From: Sternotherus odoratus
Lineage: Eukaryota; Chordata; Testudines; Kinosternidae
DNA: 64,000 nt
Direction: 5' to 3'
Assembly (NCBI GenBank): GCA_032164245.1
Contig: JAVMKO010000003.1
Span: 9,620,651 to 9,684,650 of the forward strand
The translations under genes and the position numbers were made by a program. Under the pieces are notes generated by a model that was not told where the DNA came from, did not search any database, and was given only the letters and a program-made list of their open reading frames with translations. Shown piece by piece: positions 10,904 through 24,162 of this stretch (the first letter of the stretch is position 1; each line of letters starts with the position of its first letter).

Positions 10904-12500
10904 GTGTATATATGCGTGCGTGTGTGTATAATATATATATATACACACACAGTAAATCTTATGTGCATCAACACACTTGTTCAAACAGCTTTTCAAATCT
11001 GAGTCCCAATTTTCATGGATGAATAAAAAGTTCCAGATGTTAAAATGTCCCAGGACATGCATTTTAACCGACTTTGTTCTGCATTTGTAGCCTGACATGC
11101 AAAGGAGGCATATCGATTAGAATTATTGGCATGCTTATTATTTTAGTTTTACCGCTTCCGACCAAGTGGCATTTGCTCTGAAATGACTAGTCTTTTTGTT
11201 ATTTAATCCCAGCACGGTACTTTCAGGACTTGGTGGCTTTGGAAGTTCCCCTTATCTCAGTATCCTGGACATTTTAGAATGGATTACTGTTTTGCAGGTG
11301 CAAGTACAGAGAATAAGAGAGAGGATGGTGAATGAATGGGAGAAGGAGAGAAGGGAGATTGGGGAAGGGCATATACGGGGAGAGGGGAGACAATGAATGA
11401 ATAATTGCAAAACATTGGTGAGTTGAAAGACAATTAGGGCCAAAATGCACCCTTCCCTGCATGGGGGCATAAGCCGAGAGTAGGAAAAAGGAGACCACCT
11501 TTCTATTTACATCACTACAGACATATCAGGCAATTCCTCCGTCTTTGTGCTCCTGGAATAAAGGGACTCTGAGGGTCTATTTACCACTGCCATGCAGCTA
11601 GTACAGTCATTTACATGCTGGATAATTTGAACAAAAGCATCAGGCCGACTATTTCAGATCTACGTTATTGTGCATATTGGCCCTTCACAAACACTTCGAA
11701 AGAAGAGAAGGTACCTAGATGCTTGAAACATGTCCAAGCCCCTTAAATACATTATACAAATTAGTTTCCTGTGTAAGGCCAGTTTGGGATATTCTTACTT
11801 ACACTGAGTAGACGCATTAGAGCCAATAGGTTAACTAATCCTGCTCCATAACAAAAAAGGAATCAAACTGTCCCACAGAACATCTTCCGGCCATTGTGAA
11901 TACAGAATTGCTATATTTGCAATATAACATAACTTGTTCTTGCAATCATAAATTAAAAGTGTTTTCTTATTTGTATCAAAGCAACCCTTCTGCCAGGGGT
12001 TTTCAGCAGCAAAGAGGGCCAGGTTCAGTTTTCTATGGGTTCCTTCCGAAGACATATTACACCAGCTTGAGCTCATGCCCCAAAACCTGGGCAACTATAG
12101 GCACCACCTCCGGGGCAATCTTGATGAGCAATAGTTCCCCACTCCCAAGCACTGAGGGCAAAGACAACTTTATTTAGTGGGGTGGGATACATTGAAATAA
12201 ACTTGGGGAAACCAATAATTAATAAATTAATAATATTAGGCAATAATCCTACCCCTTAGGGTGTCTTAATAATCAACCCAATCTCTTCCTCTGCTGGCAG
12301 TTGTGAGTGGCTAAGGCATTCTAGCTTCCTCCCCAGCTCCCTACACTTAGTTTGTCATCTTGGGTTGGCGGAGTCCAAAGAATTTGGCAGGTCAGTGCTG
12401 CCTGGGCCTCTTGAGAGGCCCTTCCACCTGACTTAGCTGAAGGGATTTCAACTTTAATTGCTGGTAGGGAGGCCCACATCAGAGTACTTCAGGAAATCTG
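10904..12500. other. Intergenic, no gene seen
   Basis: A TG/TA microsatellite at 10903-10951, a purine-rich stretch at 11310-11395, otherwise unremarkable unique sequence leading into the 34-bp minisatellite. Confidence 0.65.
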
Positions 12501-13345
12501 GTGCTTTGTTAGTGGGTTCAGCCCAAGACTCCTCAGTTCTGCTCTGTCCGTTGCCTCGAAGCTGCCTCAGCTCTGTGCTGTCCATCCCCCCAAAGCCCTC
12601 TCAGCTCTGCGCTCCATCACCTTGAATCCTCCTCAGCTCTGTGCCGCCCATTGCCTCAACGCCTCCTCAGCTCTGTGCCGCCCATTGCCTCAACGCCTCC
12701 TCAGCTCTGTGCCGCCCATTGCCTCAACGCCTCCTCAGCTCTGTGCCGCCCATTGCCTCAACGCCTCCTCAGCTCTGCGCCATCCATCATCTCAAAGCCT
12801 CCTCAGCTCTGCGCCATCCCTTGCCTCAAAGTCCCCTCAGCTCTGCGCCATCCACCAACTCAAAGCTTCCTCAGCTCTCACTGTCTGTCACCTCAGGTCT
12901 GTCACCACTGTCTGTCACCTCACCATAGCTTCAAAGCTGCCTCATCTCTGTGCCATCCATTGCCTCAAAGCCTCCTCAGCTTTGCATCATCTGTCACCTT
13001 GTTGCCTCCTCAGGTCTGTGTCATTCATTGCCTTTAAGCCTCCTCAGCTATGTGCCCTCCGTTGCCTCAAAGTTTCTTCCGTTCTGGACCCCGTCATTTC
13101 AAAGCCTCCTCAGCTCTGTGCCATCCTTCACCTTGAAGTCACCTCAATTTTGGGCCATCCATAGATTTGAAGCCACCTCAGCTCTGCACTGTCTGCTGCC
13201 TTGAAGCTACCTCAACCCTACAGCATCCATGACCTTGAAGCCACCTAAGCTCTGCACCATCCAACATCTCAAAGCTGCCTCAGCTCTGTGCTGTCTGCTG
13301 CTATGAAGCTGCCTCAGCACTTGATTGTCTGACTTTTCAAAGATG
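12500..13345. repeat. 33/34-bp minisatellite, about two dozen units
   Basis: Unit TCAGCTCTGTGCCGCCCATT + GCCTCAACGCCTCC. Adjacent units start at 12633, 12667, 12701 and 12735 with near-perfect identity (34-bp period); units become progressively diverged towards both ends. The array is open in three plus-strand frames (95 to 180 codons) purely because of the repeat. I see no promoter or gene context. Confidence 0.93.
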
Positions 13346-13590
13346 CCTCCGCTCTGCTCTCTAAAGAGCAATCAGTGATATCTAGGACCCCTTTACAGAC
13401 CCTTAGCACCAGAGAGGTACTTCCAGCAGAAGGCAGGAGTTTCTTTCCCCTGTCCCTCCCCTTTTATCCCTGTCCAGGATAACTAACCCAGCTGTGTCTG
13501 AGTATGGTCTCTGTCAGGGACCCCAGGCGTAGTTGGTGTAGATCTCATGTTCCTTTATTTACTAGCAGGGGCAATAGCCTTGGTGCGCGA

Positions 13591-13776
13591 AGGGATAGCT
13601 CAGTGGTTTGAGCATTGCTCTGCTAGCTATTAGGTTATGAGTTCAATTCTTGAGGTGGCCATTTAGGGATCTCCAGCAAAAAAATCTGTCAGGGGACCAT
13701 ACAGGGTCCTGCTGATGCAGGCAGGGGACTGCATTCAAGGTCCTTCCAGTTCTATGAGATAAGTATATTTCCATAT
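13591..13776 (+). mobile_element. tRNA-derived SINE, older subtype without the internal duplication
   Basis: Head GGATAGCTCAGTGGTTTGAG, B box region GAGTTCAATTCTTGAGG, body CCATTTAGGGATCTCCAGC and a single TGATGCAGGCAGGGGACTG segment. More diverged than the two intronic copies and lacking their tandem duplication. Confidence 0.88.
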
Positions 13777-14119
13777 CTTATTACATTGCCTCAAATGCAA
13801 AACTTAACTGTATTTTAACCAGACACCCTTAACCAACCACATCACTGCAATGAAAATGAGGCCTGGCCTATTCAGCCAGTTTCTGTGGCTCACCAACAGA
13901 TGCTGGCAGAGAGCTCCCTCCCTTATGGAGTTCTCAAGTGACTCTGGGCCACTCCTCTCCCATTTCACCAACACGTGGCAATGGTTATTTCCTGACTCTG
14001 ACAGGCTTCAGGCCACAGGGTTTACACCAATGCAGTGGAATGATTTATTCTGCTGAGATCTCTGGGCTTTTAACTTGTATTTCAGCAAAAATATCAATCA
14101 TCATCATCATCATCATATT

Positions 14120-14270
14120 TTAAAATTATTGTTGCTATTATTATTCATTCATTATTTAGTAGCACCCAAAAGCTTGATAGGTGCAGTATCGGACACAATG
14201 AAAAACATTGTCCCTGATGCAAAAAAAACTTACAATCTTGTCTTTAAATGTATGTTGCAGAATTAATAAA
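14120..14270 (+). mobile_element. Old SINE-like repeat fragment
   Basis: TTAGTAGCACCCAAAAGC, ATTGTCCCTGATGC and CTTACAATCTTGTC match the 5' part of the same old repeat family as 2625. Confidence 0.45.
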
Positions 14271-14374
14271 TGTTACAAATGAGAAAGAGAGGATGAAGTG
14301 AAAAAGATTAATATAATATCAATATGATCAAGATTACTCACTTTGAGTTTGTTTGTTCAATTCATTCAGCTTGT

Positions 14375-14375
<1 letters not shown>

Positions 14376-14431
<56 letters not shown>

Positions 14432-14447
14432 GGCGGGGGTGGAGGGG

Positions 14448-14494
<47 letters not shown>
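14376..14494 (+). repeat. (GATA)n microsatellite, interrupted
   Basis: Two GATA arrays separated by a G-rich insert (TGGCGGGGGTGGAGGGGGAT). Confidence 0.98.
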
Positions 14495-17400
14495 CAAATT
14501 AAACTCTTTGCTATTTTGTCTTATAAATGTCCCGACGTACAGTCACTGTTCATTACCTATTGTCAGTGGACTGTCATCTGCATGGCTGGAATAAACAGCT
14601 TTGTTCAGCATTTGATACCAATGACAAAACTGCAAACAAACAAAAATGTATTGCCATAATAATATATGATGGAGTTATTTGCAGTGAAATATATTACCAG
14701 ATAAATATGCAGCTTGGATGCCAAACGGATTAGCCTTTCATGCCATTTAAAGAAAGAAAACTATTTTGTAATATGAAAATTATTTTTATATCTCTGATCT
14801 CACCTGGTGCATTTTCCCTCCTATTCTGCTGATAATTTCAACACATTTTTCATGAAGAGCAATTCCAGACTCCATTATTGTTCCAAGTTCTGATATTCTC
14901 ATAGAAAATGAAAAACTGCCAAACCTTCCTTCCTGCTAATAAAGACCTGGAAGAGGTGGATAAGACCAGAGAATCTTCTGATTTAGGGAACATGTTGCTT
15001 ATTTATTTACTTACTTATTTATTTAGATAAATCCCCTAGGCAAGAAGGAGAAAACAAAATTTTCAAACTCAATTCCAAATATTTCATTTGGAATGTTTGC
15101 CTCATCATTACAGAGCTGTTGCCAAATAGCACACTGAGAGAGAATAATTTGGTATTAAAAGATGTGGCGGGAGGGGCGGTGGTGGCTTCAGATTTTTAAA
15201 AATGCAAAAGTACTATATATAGCATCTTTACTGGCAGTCATAGCAGGGAGACCAATGATTTATTAGCATTCTGGAGGCATACAGATTATAAAACCTTTTC
15301 CATCATGGAAGTGCTGCCACCTCTGGGGTGGAACATCACAGCTGTTCAATGGGACACAATAACAATATACAACATTTTAGGAGACAAAGTGTTGAATAAA
15401 TTCCTTAGGCAGTTGAAAGTGCATAGAGAATGTAGGTTATACGGAACAATCCTAATTAGAATTTGTCCAGGACACAGGGGTTAACATCTATATTTGTACA
15501 CAAAGGGTCATGGAATTCTGATGCCTACAAAGAGCAATAGTGTCTCTTTTATGCCACATGTGACAGCCAGCCCCTCCAGCGACAGTGACCCTAACACCAT
15601 GTCAGTACATATTGGTCCAGTACAGAATTAGAGGGGAGAGAGCATCATCTACCGAGTCACCAGCAACACTTCCCAGTAAACCATCGCCAGACACCTCCAC
15701 TCTTCAGGGAAGTCCACATCCAGAACAGAACCTTGCAGTTTAAGCTCATCTTTACTGCCTACTGTTATCTGGGTTTCCGAAAGTCCCATCTAGTTATTGA
15801 CCTGGTCCAAAACTACTCAGGTGATAAGATAACACCCCTAGATAACATGAGACCTTCAGGGTGGGAAACACTTCAGGGGGAGAAAATAGACCTGTGGGGT
15901 TCTCAGAAAACCTACTGCACTCATCCATTTTTATATGAATTTGCTTGCACTCTGAATTATCTTGTGGATCAGCTCTTCTATGACCCCCTAAGTGAAGAAT
16001 TTCTACAGGATGAATTTCTACAGGTTGATGGGCCTTGCTCATTTTAATATCAATCCCATCCCTAGTAATGTGGGTGAGGCTCCAACTGAAGAAGAAGTTC
16101 TTGGCCTCCCATGTAGTTGGAAGCTGAAACACATATTTCACCTTATATAAGTGCTACACGCACCATCACTTCTTTCGTACCAGGAATAAGAAGAGCAAAT
16201 TGCAAAGACCTAAACCCTCTAAGGGTGCTCAAGATCGCAATTGCAGCAAATATACATGGTCGTTTTTTGGAAGCCATCCAAGGCTCTTTGAAGTTAATTG
16301 GTCAGGCACCAAAAAGAAGTGAGATTCCATAGATCTGGATACTCCGTAGTTCTCTGGGTGCGGCAATGGAGACCTCCCGAGCAGTGCTCTGTGTGGGACA
16401 GTGACAAGAATCTTTGCTGACAGGACAGCAGGGTGGAGATATATGGCACAGTACATAGACAATAGTCCCAAACCTTGCATAGCAGGAAGTACAGAGAACT
16501 GTGCTTACTAATCCTCTTATACCCAGAAGCAGTAACTTTAGCCTAGCTGTGCCCTTTTTTTTGCACACAGAGATTCGATCCCTCTCAACGGTGATGTAAT
16601 TTGTACTTGCAAAGCCCCTGTTATACACAGGCCTGGTATGGGGAGAACGAGGATTTGGTCCAGTTATTTCCAAGCAAATCCTATTCATTTGTGCACATCT
16701 CACAGGGAAAATGATACTCCAGTCACGGCCCTAAAGCCACCGTCCTATGACAAGCCGTGAAAGAGCTGCTCTGAATCTGAACCACGCTAATCTGTTGCAA
16801 TGCATGCTTCTACGTGAAAAAATATTAGGAGCCTGCTCTATGACAATCTAACACAATACTGTGAATCAATTATCGGTATTTTACAATGATAACGCCAAAG
16901 GAATTAAGGCCAGATACTGCTCCCATTGAAATCAATTAGAGTTTTGCTATTGATTGCAATGAATTCTGGATCAGACCCTGTAACAACTTGGATTATTTTA
17001 GCAACCAAGAGTGTGTTCTAAATGGCTTATTCTTTTGACAACATCCTTTCTCTTTCATTTGTGTTCCAGATACACAAAAATGGCTGTGCTGATGCTTATG
17101 GGGAGAGAGGGGGAATAACTGCTGTTAACAGTTTATTTCAGTATAACAAAAATGAGGATTCGTCTCTGGTGTCATATTAGTTCAGTGATTCTTATTGTGC
17201 TGGTCATAAAACAGACCACATATGGTTTCAGGTATGATTAAGCAGACCTTTAAATATGTTTGCCTGGCTCCTGACACCTGTAGGGGTTTAAGATGTAGCT
17301 AGTGAGGGGTGCACAGAATCTCCTCCCATTCAGTTCAAGATAATAAGATGACCATTCAAGGGAATGGCTTTGGGGATAGACAGAGGGTCTGCAGACCAGG

Positions 17401-17988
17401 CATTGCTGACTGTTGACCTGATCCTGGAAGATGTTCACTTTTTTCAATCCTCATCCAAGTCAGTACAAGTGGAGGGTGCTCAGCACCTTGCGGGAGGCAC
17501 TCACAGCACCTTGCAGGATCAGGCCCCACATCTATAGTCCTAAATTGTGTCATTTAAGCATAGCAATGAATAAGGGAGACCTGATGCCTCCTGAGCTCTT
17601 TGGTGTTCAGATTGTACCACCCTTTGCAAACTTCTTCTTCAGCGTGTACCTCCTCCTCCTCCTCTCCACCCCTCTTGAAATAACGGGGGACCCCAGGCAT
17701 GCACTGATGGAGAAATCTCTGCAGATCCCATGAGCTGAGGCTGTAGTGATAACCAGCTTGGGTGGAGGGCACACAAGTGGAAGAAGGCAATGCTGTAATG
17801 GACCATTGTATCTATGACATATGATATAACATCTACATATGATCTGTGTCAGTGAAATTTAACATAGGCTGTAAAGAATACAGTTTGATCACTTCATAGA
17901 ACAGGGCATACCGTGTATTGTCTAATTAGGTGGAGTGAAAATGGTGAAATACAAATGTAACTGAAGGATTACACTTAAGTAGATGGGG

Positions 17989-17990
<2 letters not shown>

Positions 17991-18086
<96 letters not shown>

Positions 18087-18087
18087 A
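17991..18087 (+). repeat. (GAAA)n microsatellite
   Basis: About 24 GAAA units, followed by a purine-rich tail to about 18165. Confidence 0.99.
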
Positions 18088-20139
18088 CATGAAAAGAGGA
18101 AATGAAAAAGGGGAATGAAAGGAGAGGAAGAGTGAAGGGGAAAATGAACATAGAAGAAAGAAAGAGAAGAACAAAATGTTACTAAGCGTGCATTTCATTT
18201 ATTTACTTTTCTACATTTAATTGCAAATTACTGATGGCAAAACTTGGAAGATCTAACTGTGACAGGTCTGGGAAGGGCAAGATATTTTTTTCAGTCAATT
18301 ACAGACCTGGTTATCTCTTCTTTTCCCTAGATGGAGCCTGAACCCTAATGTTTATTTTTAGACAATATTTGTGTGGTATGCAGAATACCACATTGCTCTT
18401 CAAAAAAAAAAATCCTAGGTAATCGCCATGAGTTAGTTCATATTTGTGAAGTTCTTTGAGTATGCCAAGTTCTATAGAAATGCTCAGTTATTGCTATTAC
18501 CATGTGAAAGCTGCTGCTCCATGGATCTTCTAACTTAAATGGGAAGCTTGTTACGGCTCAGATTACGAACTTGCATAACTTTGAGCACCGGAGTAGTCCA
18601 ACTGACATCAAATGGACAGAATGTTGTGCGTATGTGTAAATGCTTTGCAAAACCGGGACCTATAATTACAATGTACAGCTATGAATCAGGCGTTATGCCC
18701 TATTCTGCGAAACCCTTGCTCAAATGTTGGTCTTCAGGAGAGCAGAGAACGTTTTCTGGATTCTGTGGCTGCTTCTGCTGCTTCTGTCACCCCCGTTCAG
18801 ATGCTGAGAGTCGTGTTTGATAGTATTGCTGCTGGTACAAAGAATGCATGACCTGAGAAGGACATTGACAATCCTTCCTTTCCTCTTATAATAAGAAAGA
18901 TCAGAAGAAAGCTTATTTTTGACCTTTCGAGTACAGTAATCTGACTCAAGTCTCACCATAGCTTCCAGAAATTGGAAGTAACTAGCTGGCTAACCCCAGT
19001 AATAGCCCTCTTCCTGTTCACTTTATGGAAAGATCTTGCTGTCAGGAAATATAAAACTCTCAACACTTTTACCACAACTAGATTATAGCCTCCCAGGATG
19101 ATGCTTTTCCAACTGTATTTCTTATGTACGGTGCAAACCTCAATCGACCTCATCAACAAGTCTGCAGCAGACTTAACTCCAGGCTTGCCAGGGAGAACAT
19201 CTGTGATTCTATTCATGAGGTTGGACTGGAAGTGAAACTACTTTCCCCAAGCATGTTATTTTTAATCAGGTCATTTCCCTTTGAAACCTTCCTAGAAATC
19301 TGAAGAGATTCACTCCTCGAGACTGATGTATGAAGGACCCGATCATACACCACTCATGTCAGGGGAAATTGTGCCACTGGCTTGAACTGGTGCAGGATCA
19401 GAGAATGGGTGGTTTTATATCCACAGTTCCAGTTAAATTCAATGGAAGTTGTAGGAACTCAAGCCCAGACACTAATACCTGGGTCTACTGCAGCAGAGAC
19501 ACAAGGTGTCCAACATATGTAAATGCTCTCCAGTTTTTTCTACCAGGTTCAGAGGTACAGTAGGATTTTTGCTGCTGCTGCTACTCTTCATAGCATTGTG
19601 TTTCCAAACTGATAGAAAACATTCCTACTTTAAGAAATGGCCCCTCTTTAAATCATAGCACCCCGTTCACAGTGACTTTTTTTGGTTGCATCACATTGCT
19701 GCATGCCTGTGCTCAGCTCTGCAGATGATTCAAAGCCCAAAAGGCATCTAGTGAGATATAAATAACAAAGTGCAATGCAAATACAATAGGAGAGCGCACA
19801 CACACACATCCTTATCTATTAGGATAACGACTATCCTACTTTGGGGGTCAAAGACATGAGCTCCTCTCAGCATCAGGCCCAAAGTATGCACCTAATACTT
19901 TGATGCAGAAACCTCTCTGAACTCAGGGTTACACAGACAAATCATATGACATTTGGACACCTCCAGATTCATGCAGGGTGATGTGAGAGTGATGCCGAAT
20001 TCTGAATCCAGATCAGTATTTTTCAACTTGGGCCTCTACGTAGGTGTTGGAAATGAAATTCTCCTATGTGTCTTAAATCAAAGCAGAATAGGATACTGCA
20101 GAGACAGCATAAAAGTCTTGAATACTTATAAAGCTGCTA

Positions 20140-20300
20140 GTAAAACTATAATAATATTTAGCTTCTTGTCTGTAGACCTCAAAGTGATTCACAAAGGACG
20201 GTATGTATTACAATCCCCATTTATGGAAGAACTGAAGGATGAAGGGCTTCTGCTGGCTAGTTGTAGGTGTGGAATAGATTTAACCCCTGCCCTGGGCCCC
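20140..20300 (+). mobile_element. Old MIR-like SINE fragment
   Basis: AATAATATTTAGCTTCTTGT, CTCAAAGTGATTCACAAAGG and TTACAATCCCCATTTATGGA match the first half of the element at 6190. Continues into the MITE at 20314. Confidence 0.5.
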
Positions 20301-20313
20301 TATGCTACCTTTC

Positions 20314-20562
20314 TAAGGGCTTGTCTACACTTGGAAATTTGCCAAAATAGCTATTCCAGAATCATTATTCCCGATCTGGAATACTTATTTCAACATAAAG
20401 CCCCATTAAGATCCTCTTGTTTTGGAATTGGAAGGTCTTTTTTTCTGATTTCTGATTCAGACACTCTAATTCCAGAATAAGAGTGTCCACATGGGTGAAG
20501 ATACTAAAATAGCTATTCTGGAATAGCTGTTTTGGTATATTTCCAAGTGTAATTAAGCCTTA
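20314..20562. mobile_element. hAT-like MITE
   Basis: Left end TAAGGGCTTGTCTACACTTG and right end (reverse complement TAAGGCTTAATTACACTTGG) form an inverted repeat that continues inward through AATAGCTATTCCAGAAT. No coding capacity. It adds length to a chance plus-strand ORF of 175 codons. Confidence 0.75.
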
Positions 20563-20958
20563 AAATATATGGGGGGGGAATGTGCATACCTCTCTGTGTG
20601 AGGCAGAACTAAGAACTCTAAAAATTAAGGAACTTCAATGTATTGAAAATAACAGTGAGAAATTGTTCAATATGCAGGCACACAAACCACTAGGGCTGAG
20701 CAAATAATTTGTAGCAAAAAATAATTATTTGATTAATTTACCTTCTTTTTATGTTCACGAATGGTCTTCAAGGTTACAGATTATTCCATATTTGAAATCA
20801 TTTGACAAATAATTTCTAAGAATAAATTTTGGTCTGGAGATAATCCGGAGCAGTTCATTGGATTTGATATTTGAAATTCAGGCTGTGCTGGTCAGTTTTG
20901 ATTGGAGACATAGTGTATTTGTTGTTATTTCTGTTCCCTGATTGGACAGTTGTAACTT

Positions 20959-21249
20959 TTAGGGTATGTCTACAATGCAAGTGAAAGTGTGGTTGTAGTA
21001 CAGGCTGCTGCTAGCTTTAACCTAGCTAATTTGAATAACTCTATTAGTGTAGACATGATACCATGGGTTTCTGCACCGGCTAGCAACCAAAGTGTGTACC
21101 CTGGATCCTAGTAGGCCTATACTCTGCATGCTAGCCCATGGTGAAGATCCCACCAACATGTCTACATTACCATTATTACATGTGCTAGCTAGATTGAAGA
21201 TCCCACATGCTACAATCACACCCTCACTTGCAGTGTAGACGTACCCTTA
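20959..21249. mobile_element. hAT-like MITE
   Basis: Left end TAGGGTATGTCTACAATGCA and right end (reverse complement TAAGGGTACGTCTACACTGC) form an inverted repeat extending inward over about 40 bases (CAAGTGA, GTGTG, TTGTAG). Non-coding; same TIR class as the MITE at 7268. Confidence 0.8.
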
Positions 21250-21734
21250 CTAACAAGTTTCAGGTGCAAGTTCTCATTTTTAAGAGTTGAAAATGCACTT
21301 GGCACAAATGTCCTGTAACAGTCACTTGAAATTCTGTTTCCACAAACATTCCTGTGGAAAAATGTGCTGTCTGTGCTTATGGGAAACTAACACAATGGGA
21401 GTATGAATACAGCAAAAGTACAAGTGGTTTATTTGTACAAACAGGTGATATTTGGGGAGAAGCCTATCCTTCTCACAGCTGGTTTCACTAATATATGTTC
21501 AATTTGGGCCTGATTTTGCAACTTTTTCTCAAGGTGCTAAGCACTTATGGATACATCTACCCCCATTAAAGTCAATTAGTCTATTTCTTACTATGTTCAC
21601 CAGCATCAGGGTTGTACAATCTAACACCAGATTGCAGAAAACCACAGTTGAACTTTGGTTGGGTTTATACGCACACATATCAAACACATCAGCTGCAGAG
21701 ACATCAATTGGCAGTCACTCTGTCACGGTCATAT

Positions 21735-22080
21735 CGCCGTACCCACATTCATAACAATCATTCCACCACACATCTACTCAGTCACATACACATTCAGCCT
21801 CACTCTTCAATTCCAATCATCCCCTTTTTACCACCATTAACATATACCCACTGGGACACTTTCACATTCGGTTACATACCCACTCCCCAACACTCACATT
21901 CCATTATACTCACAAAGCTACACCCACACCTAATTAAAATCACACCCTCACACTCCCATTCAGTTATCCTCCCAATACTATACCCACACTTAATTACAGT
22001 CACGTTCCATTAAACCAGCAATTCTGCACCGACAGTGTAATCTTTCCCTCACATTCACATCCATTTACAGTCAATAGCCC
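21735..22080. repeat. Degenerate CA/TC-rich low-complexity tract
   Basis: Repeated CACATTCA, CACACTCCCATTCAGTTA and ATACCCACACTTAATTA phrases suggest an old, decayed tandem repeat with irregular period. The 133-codon ORF across it is low-complexity. Confidence 0.6.
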
Positions 22081-22349
22081 TCACTGGGATGCTCATGCCA
22101 ACTTCTCATATTCAGGAACACACAGGGAAAGCCAGACCTTCCTCTGTCATTTTCACCACACATAAATCAAACTCAGTTGGCTACCGGTAATAATGGAGGG
22201 CTACTTCCCTCACATCAAATACCCTCTGGGGTTTGTTATCTTCCTATACTGCTAGATACTACTATCAGCACTTAGAGATACCGCTACTGCTAGTAATATT
22301 ATTTATAATAAAATAATAATTTCAGTATGATGGCAGCTAACCAAGATCA

Positions 22350-22690
22350 GGGGTCCACTATGGTAGGTACTGTAGAAACACAGGAAGACAGTTCCTTCCC
22401 TGAAGAACTAACAAACTAAATAGACAAGACAGACAAAGATTAGGGAAAAGGGCCCCTTATCACCACAGTGCGTGAGCCCCTCACAACCGTTAATGAGTTC
22501 ATCAGCACAATACGCCTTTGGGGAAAAGAAGTGTCATTATTCCCATTTCATAGATGAGGAACCTGGCAACAGAGAGAGCGTGATTTCCCCAAGATCACAC
22601 AGAAGGTCTGTGGTCAAATGGAGAATTGAATCCTGATCTTTTTTGTCCCAGTCCAGCACCTTGACCATGACCATAAGATTATCCAAGAAA
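22350..22690 (+). mobile_element. Old MIR/CORE-SINE-like repeat
   Basis: AACTAAATAGACAAGACAGA near 22411, ATTTCATAGATGAGGAACC and CCCCAAGATCACACAGAAGG. Same family as the copy at 2625. Confidence 0.6.
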
Positions 22691-24027
22691 CTATCTCTTC
22701 CCGTTCTTGAGCCCACAATTTTGCTGTTGAAAGGCCTTGGGCCAGATAGTTTCTGCTAATTTCAATGGCAATTTGACCTGGTCCTGCAAAACTTATTCTG
22801 GCAAAATTCAGCACCAGCAGACTGACATCTGGAATATTAGACCTGATTAGGGTCTAGGCCAAAAGTCAGAGGAAAGCATTATCTGCACTGATGATATTTA
22901 AATCCATGAACTTGCACAGTGATCTTGAATATTATGGATGGAGTGAACCAAATCAGAAAAATAGGAATTATGCACAAACACACCATTGAATTTTCATCCG
23001 TGCTCAGAACTAAGTTTGATCTGAACAATTTATTTATTTGTTTTTGCAGTTCCTTAATCTCCTTCCACCCCCAGTTTTCCTGTCCCATTGCTCTTCCAGC
23101 TTCCAGACTCGATGTAGAAGCCCCTGAAATCTGGCAAGACTTCCTGCCCTTGAGAGATTTCTACACAAATTTTGATTCAGAGAAAGAAGAGAAACTCTGG
23201 AGAAATAGCTAAACTTCCAGTTGCTTATTCAAATGGACCTTCTGATCCTTGTCAAGTAGCACTGGGGGCGGAAAATACTACTTTTACCCAAACACTTTTT
23301 GCTGCAGTGATATTTATTATTTTATATTTCTAAATTTAGAATATTTCTACAACTTGTTCCTTGCAGTGGGCTGAACTCCTGAGTCCTTATTCCAATAGAA
23401 ATCCCATTGAAATTCACAGTACTTCTACTTGAGAATAGACTTCAGGATTTGCCCAGTCTATGATTATATGCCTGCTGCCACAAAAGACAACACATGGCTT
23501 ATTCAGAGATGCCTTTACTGAATGCCGGGCCACAAATAAAGAAAGACGTGTGGTGCGGGGTAAAATTAGCCACTGTAGAGGTCTTTGTTGATCCTGACCA
23601 AGACCAATATGTGGTGATAGCCTACACTGGCTCCTGAAATTACCACTCTACACCCAACCATCCTACCTCCTTAATCCCTGCTCCATGCATAGAGGATGGG
23701 CAAGAGGAGTAGAGAAAGATCCTCTCCTCCTACGTCCCAGCCAGGACTCTCAACCAGTGCATGAGCCAAAAGTGATATCACAAAGGGGCAAAGCCAAGAG
23801 TGATGTGCCTAGCAAAGTCAACAAACAGGAGTCAGCAGAAAGAGAGCCAGCTTCATCCTTCTGTTGCTGTGTTGATTTCAGTGGAATTATACCAGTGTAG
23901 GAGGACCAAAGAGAGTCTTTATTGTAGAATGACCAAAGGGGATATTTTAGTATCCTCATCACAAAGCTTGATATTCCTCTATTTTAAAAGGATTTGGGGT
24001 GGTTTGTGTGGGTGACTTGTTTTTGTT

Positions 24028-24162
24028 AAGAATCAGAGAAGTAGCAGTGTTAGTCTGGATCTGCGGAAGCGACAAAGAGTCCTGTGGCACCTTAAAGACT
24101 AACAAAAGTATCGAAGCCTAAGCTTTCATGGGCTAATACCCACTTTGTCAGATGCATGTCAT
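24028..24162 (+). mobile_element. Retroposed dispersed repeat with 12-bp target duplication
   Basis: Contains AGTGTTAGTCTGGATCTGCG, GACAAAGAGTCCTGTGGCAC and TAAGCTTTCATGGGCTAATA. Flanked by identical CTTGTTTTTGTT at 24016-24027 and 24163-24174, which points to LINE-type target-primed insertion. Two relatives lie at 27030 and 30363. It is a very common turtle repeat whose Repbase name I cannot give. Confidence 0.75.

Larger units (their letters stand above)
13777..20139. other. Intergenic, mostly unique AT-rich sequence
   Basis: Apart from the GATA and GAAA arrays and one old SINE fragment, nothing is recognised. ORFs at 15733-16047 (+), 15794-16141 (-) and 16302-16703 (-) were inspected and show no domain, initiation context or splice partners. 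A 16-bp tandem duplication GAATTTCTACAGGATG/GAATTTCTACAGGTTG lies at 15996-16027. Confidence 0.6.

Noticed and set aside
12622..13164. 180-codon plus-strand ORF rich in Pro, Leu, Ser and Cys
   Set aside because: It is the translation of the 34-bp minisatellite; two other frames are open over much of the same array, and there is no splice or promoter context.
15733..16703. Possible degenerate retroelement or gene suggested by ORFs on both strands
   Set aside because: Inspected in translation; no reverse transcriptase, integrase, gag or other motif was visible, and no terminal repeats were found.
19953..20480. 175-codon plus-strand ORF
   Set aside because: Crosses an old MIR-like fragment and a hAT-like MITE; no domain seen.
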